From NCBI GenBank assembly GCA_045114775.1, contig JBGULC010000028.1:1-64000 (forward strand): DNA of 64,000 bases. The letters run 5' to 3'. This stretch comes from UBA3792 sp045114775. GTDB taxonomy: Bacteria; Bacillota; Clostridia; Christensenellales; CAG-138. A program made the position numbers and the translations under genes. The notes beneath the pieces were generated by a model. The model did no database searches. It was not told the DNA's origin and saw nothing but the letters and a program-made list of their open reading frames with translations. This document shows positions 6,148 to 14,300 of this stretch, piece after piece (position 1 is the first letter of the stretch; each line of letters opens with the position of its first letter).

Positions 6148-7767
6148 TCACATGTCCCTGTTCCAAAACGCCATGACCTCGCGGTACAGTGCAGAATCCT
6201 CCGGCACCTCGATGCTGGTCCATGCGTAGTCGATCGTGCTGAAATACACAGCGTCGTCAAACGGACTTCGGATGATCTCGCTGTTGTGATACATGCGCAC
6301 ATGGCTTTCAAGATCGGTGCGCTTGCCGAAATCCCGGATCAGCTCGGGATAGTCCGGATACCAGAGATATACGAGCGATTTCGCCTTGATCCACTCATGC
6401 CATGTATCGTCCCCCTCGCCGTTTTCGATCCGTCGATACAGATCCCAAAGCTCCGCTTTTGTCTCGTCGGAAAGGAACACGCCTTCGATCGGCGCGCGGT
6501 CTCCCCAGTTTTCGCGCGTCGGCCGATTGTCCGCGAGGATCGCCGTCATCGTCGGATCGTTCGATTCCGGCAGCGCAAGATCCGATCGAAGCATGGTTTT
6601 CTGTACGCTCAGCGCACCGTGTTTTTCCGGCTCCAGCACCCGCATCGTCGGGTCCGAAGCATATATCGCTACGTCTCCGTCATAAGTATTCCGATATGAG
6701 CCGACATACAACGAGCATCCGGCGACGTTGTGCCAGCAGGAATCCCCGGCCGGCAAATAGATCCCGTTCTCGTCGATCAGCGCATGCTCGGCATACTGGT
6801 AAAACGTATGGTCCTGTTTCGGTAAGGTCAGAAAACATGCGCCTGTTGCGGCGCACAGGACGATCGCGGTCACATTCACCCATGTGATCGGCGTTTTATA
6901 GTGCAGGATCGATTTGATCCGCTTCTTCGCCGCGACCTCACCGAACGCGAGCGGACACGGCCCCTTGCTCTTTTTCTTCAGCGCGGCGCAGTTCAGCATC
7001 GCAGTCGAATACGCTGCCTTCTTCTCCTTTTCCACGCCGATGATCACGCGCTCGTCGCAAAGCGCTTCGATATCGCGGCAGAACAGAACAAACGCAAGCC
7101 AGCAAAGCGGCTGCATCCAGAACACGGACAACAACACATAGCCGATCAGCTTGCGCCATTGATCGCGCCGTGCAAGGTGCTCATACTCATGCCGCTTGAC
7201 ATAATAGAGCGTTTGTTCATCCAGCGTCGACGGGATGTAGATTTTCGGATGGATGAACCCGAGCACAAACGGCGTGGATACTTCATCGCACGAGAACACG
7301 AGCCTTTCTATCTGTACGGACACGCGCACGCGTCTGCGCATGATCAGATAGGTAACGAGCGCGTACAGAAGCAGCGCGACCGTCCCGATTGCCCAGATCG
7401 GAGCCAATACGCTGAGTATCGATGCGGCAGGCGTGATCGGGTCGATCGGCGTCGCGGCCGCATTTGCCGCAAGGAACGCGTTGACGGGGCGGTCGACCGC
7501 GCCGATCCCGGAAGCTATGACCGGCGCCGCCGCACGCGCAATGCCCGAAGGCACCGTCTGTGCGGACGGGGTCAGGCTGAATGGCGCGCGCAGCGAGACC
7601 GGCAGCACAAGCCGCACCGCAACGAGCAGCCACAGCACGCCCGCAAAGCGCTTCGACGCGCGTTTCAGAAGCAACCGCAGCACAAGCACCGCAAGGATCA
7701 TCCACCCCGCGGCGATCGCGCTGTTCAGCGTCCATATATATGCCTGCACCAAATAATATTGAAACAT
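6148..7767 (-). CDS. BlaR1-like M56 family membrane metallopeptidase
   Basis: The 539-residue protein has the BlaR1/MecR1 layout in its N-terminal half: transmembrane helices near residues 10-30 and 35-60, a further helix near 125-145, and the zinc protease motif 'RHEYEHLARRD' (HEXXH near residue 192) followed by a hydrophobic helix. A last helix lies near 290-310. The C-terminal part of about 220 residues is not penicillin-binding: no SxxK or KTG motif is seen, and I do not recognise it. BlaR1 homologues cleave, or trigger cleavage of, a BlaI-type repressor when a signal is sensed. The ATG at 7767 has a GAGGTG site. The gene is last of blaI-like/lipoprotein/M56, 7 bp after the lipoprotein gene. 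The signal sensed is unknown and is probably not a beta-lactam. Confidence 0.85.
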   Translation of the reverse strand: MFQYYLVQAYIWTLNSAIAAGWMILAVLVLRLLLKRASKRFAGVLWLLVAVRLVLPVSLRAPFSLTPSAQTVPSGIARAAAPVIASGIGAVDRPVNAFLAANAAATPIDPITPAASILSVLAPIWAIGTVALLLYALVTYLIMRRRVRVSVQIERLVFSCDEVSTPFVLGFIHPKIYIPSTLDEQTLYYVKRHEYEHLARRDQWRKLIGYVLLSVFWMQPLCWLAFVLFCRDIEALCDERVIIGVEKEKKAAYSTAMLNCAALKKKSKGPCPLAFGEVAAKKRIKSILHYKTPITWVNVTAIVLCAATGACFLTLPKQDHTFYQYAEHALIDENGIYLPAGDSCWHNVAGCSLYVGSYRNTYDGDVAIYASDPTMRVLEPEKHGALSVQKTMLRSDLALPESNDPTMTAILADNRPTRENWGDRAPIEGVFLSDETKAELWDLYRRIENGEGDDTWHEWIKAKSLVYLWYPDYPELIRDFGKRTDLESHVRMYHNSEIIRSPFDDAVYFSTIDYAWTSIEVPEDSALYREVMAFWNRDM

Positions 7768-7774
7768 AATCACC

Positions 7775-9301
7775 TCATGCGCCGCTCTCAAACAGCGCTT
7801 CGTATCGCTCCCGTGGAATCCACCCGCCGTAGTACAGTCCGGCATACCGCATGCTCTCGAACCGCACCGGAACGTCCGTATCGTCCTTTCGATCCTGCAA
7901 TATTGTCAGCAGCGCCGCAGCGTCGGTTACCGGAAGAAGAATGCCGTTGTTGACCCAACACAGCCCGAAGTCCGCCGCATCCGGCACGTCGCCCGTAAGC
8001 AGGTCCGAGCCCTGCTTTGCTAGAAGTATATTATTATACTTCTGGTCTTCTTCGAACGCCGTCTCGTCTTCGGTACTGATGATCACGGTTTCGCGCAGAA
8101 GCCGCAACTTGTCGTCTGGATATACGGTCAATAGCGCCGTGTTCCGGTCGGTCTCGTCGTCGGCAAATCGGGTAAAGAATCGGAGATCGACCTTCCACCC
8201 CGTCTGTTCCTCCGTCGCGACCGGTACGGGTATAAAGACGCTGTCGCCGATTCGATACGAATCACCCTCCCGCGTCACGGGGATCACTGTATTGTTTCGC
8301 CAATCGGATATGAATTCCCCTATATATGCCGGCTGTTTTCTGCTCCATCTCGTATAGGACAGATCCGTGTCATATCGTGGCACACGCGCGGCAAGCACTC
8401 TGCCGTCCATCAGCAGGGATCCGGTCTGATACTCGGGTTCGCGTTTCAAATAGGACAACTCAAAGTCCATGGGATCCGTGACCGCCGTGAACCATTGTGT
8501 GCTTTGATTGAACACGTATCTTTCCCCGTTCGGGTATGCGATCACATTCACCGTCAGCGACAGTCCCGAAAGACGCGCGCTTTCAAACGTAAACGGCACA
8601 AAGAAACCGAACGTCGTCTGCGAAGGCATCGACGCATGCGGCTTTTTCGGCGCGGTGATTTCCCCGATCAGGTTCGGGAAGACCGCGGTGTACGTGTAAT
8701 ACATGCCGTCGATCGAGCACGCGCCAAAATCCTCCGTCCGGTACAGCGTGAGATCGTGCAGCGGCGATTCTGCTTTTGCAAGCAGCAGCTCCTCCGCGTC
8801 GCTTTTCAGCACAAGAATCTCGCGGCCCGGGTCGGACGCGAGCGCATATGCGCGATACGCCCCGTCCGTTCCGACGTACTCCAAAAACGCACAGTCGGCC
8901 GTCCACTTGAACGCCCGTCTTGACTGATCGTCCCCGTCCAGCATCATACCCGCTTCGCCGGATTCCGGAAGCGGCAGATACTGTACGTCATCAATCAAGT
9001 ACCCCTTCTCCCTCGGCTCGACCCGTATCTCCCCCGCGTCCGCTCCGTCCGTCGGAAAGACGCCCTCGCATCGACGATACTGCCGATTCCATGGCTCATC
9101 GTATGCAGCCGTCTCCTCATACCGGTCCGGGATCGCAAGGCGCACCGTCCGATCCGTATTGATCGTGTCCATGACCGTCTGTACGGTGGGCGCTTCCGTC
9201 ACTGCCGCAGGCGCTTCCGTCTTTGGCGTGGGCGCTTCCGTTTTTGCACACGCGAGCAGAAACACCGCCGCAAACAGCAAGCAATATGCCGTCCGTTTCA
9301 T
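7775..9301 (-). CDS. Lipoprotein of unknown function in the BlaI-M56 operon
   Basis: This 508-residue protein starts with a lipoprotein signal (hydrophobic segment ending in 'LLAC', predicted lipidated Cys at about residue 18). A short Thr/Pro/Glu linker ('KTEAPTPKTEAPAAVTEAPT') follows. The rest is a soluble, probably beta-rich extracytoplasmic region with no motif I recognise; 'VIPVTREGDSYRIGDSVFIP' and 'WVNNGILLPVTDAAALL' are typical stretches. A GGGAGG site precedes the ATG. It lies between the repressor and the M56 protease, which suggests it is a sensor, a substrate or the effector of that regulatory pair. No enzymatic function can be claimed. Confidence 0.8.
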   Translation of the reverse strand: MKRTAYCLLFAAVFLLACAKTEAPTPKTEAPAAVTEAPTVQTVMDTINTDRTVRLAIPDRYEETAAYDEPWNRQYRRCEGVFPTDGADAGEIRVEPREKGYLIDDVQYLPLPESGEAGMMLDGDDQSRRAFKWTADCAFLEYVGTDGAYRAYALASDPGREILVLKSDAEELLLAKAESPLHDLTLYRTEDFGACSIDGMYYTYTAVFPNLIGEITAPKKPHASMPSQTTFGFFVPFTFESARLSGLSLTVNVIAYPNGERYVFNQSTQWFTAVTDPMDFELSYLKREPEYQTGSLLMDGRVLAARVPRYDTDLSYTRWSRKQPAYIGEFISDWRNNTVIPVTREGDSYRIGDSVFIPVPVATEEQTGWKVDLRFFTRFADDETDRNTALLTVYPDDKLRLLRETVIISTEDETAFEEDQKYNNILLAKQGSDLLTGDVPDAADFGLCWVNNGILLPVTDAAALLTILQDRKDDTDVPVRFESMRYAGLYYGGWIPRERYEALFESGA

Positions 9302-9337
9302 CCGCGCCGCCTCCCTTTCTCAAAATTGCGTACCCGT

Positions 9338-9703
9338 TCAGGGCTTGTTGACATATTCGCTGATCACGGCGCGGATCTCCTCCGCTTCTTTTTCCGACAG
9401 CTTGTTGCCCGAAATGAACGCCGCGATAAACGCGGGAAGCGATCCCCGAAACGACTGCCTGACGACCGCTCCGCTGCGGCCCGCATAATATGTCTCCCGC
9501 GAAACGAGCGACGTCACGACGCCGTCCCTGTTCTGAAACAATCCCTTTTCGCAGAGTTTCCGCAGCACCGTATAGGTCGTCGATTTCTTCCATTTCAGTT
9601 CTTTTTCGCAGACCGCAACCAGCTCGCCGGACGCGATCGGTTCGTGCGCCCATACAATATTCGCAAACTGTTCCTGCACAGCGCCGATCTCAAAATCTCG
9701 CAT
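9338..9703 (-). CDS. BlaI/MecI/CopY-family transcriptional repressor
   Basis: The 121-residue length and layout fit the Penicillinase_R family: an N-terminal winged helix ('IVWAHEPIASGELVAVCEK', then 'WKKSTTYTVLRKLCEKGLF') and a C-terminal helical dimerisation tail ('LSEKEAEEIRAVISEYVN'). 'STTYTVLRKLCEKG' is the recognition-helix region. Such repressors bind a dyad over the promoter and are inactivated by proteolysis started by a BlaR1-type protease, here the M56 gene of the same operon. An AGGAGG site precedes the ATG. Two matching 16-bp dyads overlap and follow the promoter, as expected for autoregulation. Confidence 0.9.
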   Translation of the reverse strand: MRDFEIGAVQEQFANIVWAHEPIASGELVAVCEKELKWKKSTTYTVLRKLCEKGLFQNRDGVVTSLVSRETYYAGRSGAVVRQSFRGSLPAFIAAFISGNKLSEKEAEEIRAVISEYVNKP

Positions 9704-9720
9704 ATCCGTTTCCTCCTTTG

Positions 9721-9761
9721 GTCTATTCCTATAAACCCGTGTTCAGTCTATCACAATAAAC
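9721..9761 (-). promoter_or_regulatory. Two candidate BlaI-type operators
   Basis: On the minus strand two 16-bp imperfect dyads of form GTTTAT-N4-ATAGAC lie at 9746-9761 (spacer TGTG) and 9721-9736 (spacer AGGA), 25 bp apart centre to centre. The first overlaps the -10 box and the second covers the early transcribed region. Placement and repetition fit operators of the adjacent repressor. Confidence 0.65.
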
Positions 9762-9773
9762 CAATATTGTCAA
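9745..9773 (-). promoter_or_regulatory. Sigma-A promoter of the blaI-like operon
   Basis: TTGACA (9768-9773) and TAGACT (9745-9750) on the minus strand are separated by 17 bp. Confidence 0.75.
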
Positions 9774-9774
9774 G

Positions 9775-9806
9775 AAAAAAGAATCCTTAGCATCTGCGAA
9801 GGATTC
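9775..9806 (-). terminator. Terminator after the PIG-V-like gene
   Basis: GAATCCTT (9781-9788) pairs with AAGGATTC (9799-9806); on the minus strand the stem is followed by six T residues. The T tract runs straight into the -35 region of the next promoter. Confidence 0.85.
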
Positions 9807-9831
9807 CGAAACGATCGGTGTTATAAAGCCC

Positions 9832-11202
9832 TCACCACACCTGCCAGCGCAGGACGTAGGCGGTGAGATACAGAATCGAAAGCGGCGCGAGCATGCCCGC
9901 GGCGACGAGCTGTTTCCATCGCTTATCGGTGATCGCGGCAAGCATCATCGCCACGGCGGGCATAGAAACGAGATAACGCGGAGCGGACAATAGCCACGTT
10001 GCGCCGATCGCGATCACGAAGTACCCGATGAACCACGCGGCATAGCTCGGCCGCACCTTTTTCGCAGCGAGCGCAAACAGGATGAGCGTTCCGAAATGCA
10101 TCACGACGTTCGGCAGCCACAGGCCGAAGGAAAGCTCCTTGCCGCCCTCCCGGAGGTTGTCGATCAGGTATCCGGTCTGATAGGCGGCAGTGTTGAAAAA
10201 CCAGCCGAGCCGCTGTCCCCAGTGCTCGCTCTGATAGGTCAGGAACTGCAGGGGATCGCCGGAAACGACGCGATTGATGTGCAGATAGGCAAGGAACCCG
10301 ACCGGGACCATGAGCGCGGGCACGATCCCGAGGATCCACCGTTTGCGCACATGCTGTTCCTTCGGAAACGCATGGATCCATTCGAGGATCAGCGGCGCGA
10401 CAAGCAGCAGCCCCACGGTACGCGTAAACGCCGTGTATGCGCCGAACAGCCCCGCCAAAAGCCAGTGCTTTTTCCGCGCGGCATAGAGGGTCGAAAGCGC
10501 GAGCAGCAGATAGAGCGATTCGCTCATCGGCGCCAGGAAGAAGAACACGCCCGGCATCAAAAGCAGCAGAACGACGGCGCGAAACGCATGCCTGTGATCA
10601 TGATCGAGTCTTAATAGCCGATACAGCACGCAGCAGGCCGTCGGGAACGACACCGCCGAGACGAGCACGCCGGCCAGCAGATCGTCCCCAAGGATGCGAT
10701 AGAACGGATAGACGGCGAGCGGATAGCCGGGCAGGAACACGAGCTGCACGACGCGACCGCGGTCGCCCTCCGAAAGATACCACTCCCGCGCGATATCGAG
10801 GTAATGCGAGCCGTCCGGGTAGCGCCAGAAGCCGAGCGCCGCCTCGAACGATTCCGTCCCCCCGCGGCTTACGCGCATGCGGTCGACGAGCAGGTACAGC
10901 AGGACCTCAACCGTCACGGCAAGCGCGGCGACGGCGAGCATGGCGTATTTCGGCTCCTTGTCAATCCCCGGCGCATCGTCCCGCTCCGAAGGGATCAGAA
11001 ACGCGATCCAGCCGGGTACGAATCGCACGCAGCCGATGAGAAAGAGCACGAGCGAGCACACCGCGGCGGCGTGCTGCGGCGCGGGCTGCGGTTCTTTGAT
11101 CGCCCAGCGTGCAAATACGATCGTGAAAAACGCGATCCCGCACGCAATGACGAGCCCCGCAATGACCCGCTTCATAATCCGGTTGTCAGCCTGTTTTTCC
11201 AT
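9832..11202 (-). CDS. PIG-V-like (GT76-type) integral membrane mannosyltransferase
   Basis: The 456-residue protein is a polytopic membrane protein with about ten hydrophobic helices. It carries landmarks of PIG-V-type glycosyltransferases: 'YPDGSHYLDIAREWY' after the first helix (the acidic D near the membrane is the expected catalytic position), 'LPGYPLAVYPFYRIL', 'FLAPMSESLYLLLALSTLY' and 'WLLAGLFGAYTAFTRTVG'. Enzymes of this GT-C fold use a polyprenyl-phosphate sugar on the outer face of the membrane; the acceptor here is unknown. The ATG at 11202 is preferred because of its GGAG site. It is a single-gene unit with its own promoter and terminator. Confidence 0.8.
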   Translation of the reverse strand: MEKQADNRIMKRVIAGLVIACGIAFFTIVFARWAIKEPQPAPQHAAAVCSLVLFLIGCVRFVPGWIAFLIPSERDDAPGIDKEPKYAMLAVAALAVTVEVLLYLLVDRMRVSRGGTESFEAALGFWRYPDGSHYLDIAREWYLSEGDRGRVVQLVFLPGYPLAVYPFYRILGDDLLAGVLVSAVSFPTACCVLYRLLRLDHDHRHAFRAVVLLLLMPGVFFFLAPMSESLYLLLALSTLYAARKKHWLLAGLFGAYTAFTRTVGLLLVAPLILEWIHAFPKEQHVRKRWILGIVPALMVPVGFLAYLHINRVVSGDPLQFLTYQSEHWGQRLGWFFNTAAYQTGYLIDNLREGGKELSFGLWLPNVVMHFGTLILFALAAKKVRPSYAAWFIGYFVIAIGATWLLSAPRYLVSMPAVAMMLAAITDKRWKQLVAAGMLAPLSILYLTAYVLRWQVW

Positions 11203-11229
11203 CTTTGCTCCTTCTCTCCCCTTTGATTC

Positions 11230-11259
11230 AGTATAACACAGCCCGCATCCTTCGTTCAA
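11230..11259 (-). promoter_or_regulatory. Promoter of the PIG-V-like gene
   Basis: TTGAAC (11254-11259) and TATACT (11230-11235) on the minus strand, 18 bp apart, with a leader of about 20 nt to the ATG at 11202. Confidence 0.65.
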
Positions 11260-11277
11260 GCCCGGGAAAAAGTTTTT

Positions 11278-11302
11278 AAAAGATGAAGTTTTCACATCTT
11301 TT
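11278..11302. repeat. AAAAGATG/CATCTTTT palindrome upstream of the RND pump
   Basis: AAAAGATG (11278-11285) and CATCTTTT (11295-11302) form a perfect 8-bp inverted repeat with a 9-nt spacer, just upstream of the expected -35 region of the RND gene (a TACAAT -10 lies at 11340-11345). It could be an operator or a weak bidirectional terminator. Confidence 0.5.
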
Positions 11303-11394
11303 CCACATTCCGTTCTGTTTCATTTCGGGAAATGTGTGATACAATATAAGATCATAATGGGATGGTTTATCCGTCCCGCGAACGGAGCTGCGCC

Positions 11395-14300
11395 ATGTTT
11401 GCAAAATTCAGCGTTAAAAAACCGTTTACCGTGCTGGTCGTCGTAATCCTCGTCCTTGTGCTCGGCTATGTTTCCGTATCCAAAATGACGCCGGACCTGT
11501 TGCCGGATATGAGCTTCCCGTACATCGTGCTGTTCACGACGTACCCCGGCGCTTCGCCGGAGGAGGTCGAGCTGAAGGTCACAAAGCCCCTGGAACAGGC
11601 GATGTCCTCAGTCGATCACATCAGCGAGGTCACCTCCAAAAGCAGCGAAAACATCTCCACGGTCTATCTGACATTCGAGAACGGAACGGACGTCGACATG
11701 GCCTCGATCGACGTGCAGAAGGCGATCGGGCTTTTGACCGCATCCTGGGACGACGCGATCGGCACGCCGGTGATGATGGAGCTCAGCTCCGACCTCATCC
11801 CCGTCACCGTCGCCGCGGTTTATGCAAAGGACAAGGATCAGCTTGCGCTTTCCGCGTTTGTCAGCGACACGCTGATGCCGCGGCTTGAGGGCATTCCGGG
11901 CGTAGCGTCGGTCACGACCGCCGGGCTCATTGAGCGGCAGGTGGAGATCGAGCTTGACGACGACAAGATCGAAGCGCTGAATGAAAAAGTGTATTCCGCG
12001 ATCGACGAGAAGTTCGCCGAGGCTTCGCAGGAGCTCGAGGACGCGCGGCAAAAGCTGATCGACGGCGAACAGGAACTTCAGGAGAACCGCGACAAGCTCG
12101 ACGAGGGACAGACCGAGGTGGACACCGGACGCGAAGAAGCCGACGCACAGCTCGGCGACGCGGAAAGCAAGCTGAACCGGGCCAATCGGGAACTCAATAA
12201 TGCAATCAAGGAGCTGACTGCTCAGCGCGACGCGCTGAACGAGCAGCTTGAGACCGCTAACTCCATGCGTACCCAACTGCTCGCGCTGAAATATTCGATC
12301 GAGACGCTTGAATCCGGCAAAGCAATGCTGGATCAGTCGATCGCGGCGATCGAAAACGATCCGTCGCTGACGCCCGAGCAAAAGCAGTATTACACCGACG
12401 CGATCAAAAGCAGCGACGAATACCGCGAGATTGAGCAGAGTCTTGCGGAAATCAACGCGCAATTGGCGGAAAACGACGTCACGCGTGAGACGCTTGACGA
12501 CACGATCGCCCAACTGGAGACCGCGATCGCACAGTTGGAAGAAGGGCTTGCGACCGTCGACGGTCTGTTGGAACAGGCGGAAAGCGGCAAGCTCGATCTT
12601 CAGAAGGGCCGCAACGAACTGAACCGGCGCAAGCAGGAGATCTACGACCAGTTGGACGAAGCGCAGGCTGCGATCGATCAGGGCAGGACGGCGCTTGAGC
12701 TCGGCGAGAAGGAGCTCGAAGCCGGCCGTACGCAGCTTGAGCAGGCCGAGCAGGCCGCCGCAGATCAGCTCGCCGCCGCCAAGGATGCTGCGAACCTGCA
12801 TAAGATCCTGAGCAAGGACATGATCGCAAAGCTGCTTTCCGCGCAGAATTTTTCCATGCCCGCAGGGTATCTGCGCGGAGAGGACGCGCAGTGGCTCGTC
12901 TCCGTCGGCGACGAGATCGAAAGCGCGGACGTGCTCGAACAGATCCCTCTGTTCTCCCCCGGCATGGGCTCGCTTGAAACGATCCGTCTCGGCGACGTCG
13001 CAAACATCCGCATCACCGACAATTCTTCCCGCACCTACGCGAAGATCAACGGCGAAAACGGTGTGCTGCTCTCCTTCTCAAAGCAGTCCGCCTACGCGAC
13101 GGCAACGGTATCCGACAGCGTGGAGGCGCGCTTCCGCGAGCTGGAACGCCAGTACCCCGGTTTGTCCTTTACCTCGCTGATGAGTCAGGGCGATTTCATT
13201 CACATGGCGGTCAATTCCGTCGTGGAGAACCTGCTGATCGGCGCCGTACTCGCAATCCTGATCCTCCTCCTCTTCCTTCGCGATCTCAGACCTACTTTGA
13301 TCGTCGGCATCTCGATCCCGGTTTCAGTACTGTTTGCGCTCGTGCTGATGTACTTCTCGGGCGTTACCATGAACGTCATTTCGATGTCGGGTCTCGCGAT
13401 CGGCATCGGTATGCTGGTTGACAACTCGATCGTCGTCATTGAAAACATCTACCGTTTGAGAAGCGAGGGTGTGCCTGTCAAGGACGCCGCCGTACAGGGT
13501 GTGAAAGAGGTTGCAGGCGCGATCACAGCGTCGACGCTGACAACGATCTGCGTGTTCGTGCCGATCCTGTTCGTGCAGGGCATGACGCGGCAGATCTTTA
13601 TGGACATGGTGCTGACCGTAACCTATTCGCTGCTCGCAAGTCTGCTCGTCGCGATGACGGTGATCCCCGCCATGGTGACCGGCGTTATGCGCCGTCCCGT
13701 CAAGCCGATGGGCAAGGCGCGCAAAAAGCTCATGCGCGCATTTGAAAAGACGCTGCGCTTCACGCTGCGCCACCGCGCCATCGCGCTGCTGCTGTCGCTC
13801 GTCATCCTTGTCGTGCCCGCGTACATGGTCATTCGCCGCGGATTTACGATGTTCCCCGAAAGCGGCGGCAAGCAGATCTCGGTCAACGTGCCGCTCGAGA
13901 AGGGCACATCGTTTGAAGAAGCCACGCAGATCGCAGACGAGTTTATGGCAATCATGTACACAGTTCCGGGGCTCACCGACGCGGGCGGCATGCTCGGCGG
14001 CGGCGTGGTTTCGATCCTCGGGATCTCCGGCGGACAAAGCGGAGACGTCACCGAGCTTTCGATCTACGGACTTATCGACGAAAAGGGCGACCTTTCCAGC
14101 ATCACGATCCGTGAAAGTCTCGACAGGGCGCTGTCCCCGCTCAAGGAAAAGCATCCGTATACGATTGCAGGCATGAGCACGATGAGCTTTTCGGGCTCGC
14201 TTTCCGGCGACGACGTCTCCCTCGTCGTCTACGCGAACGATCTTTCCGACCTGTCCGAAACCGCAGAAAAGCTTGCCGCCGTAATCAGAACCGTCGACGG

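Noticed and set aside
6148..7767. Beta-lactam resistance sensor BlaR1
   Set aside because: The M56 domain fits, but no penicillin-binding motifs occur in the C-terminus and no resistance gene is adjacent, so the name BlaR1 is not justified.
11608..12801. Minus-strand frame opposite the RND coiled coil
   Set aside because: Shadow frame of the repetitive Glu/Leu/Gln codons of the coiled coil; no start signal.
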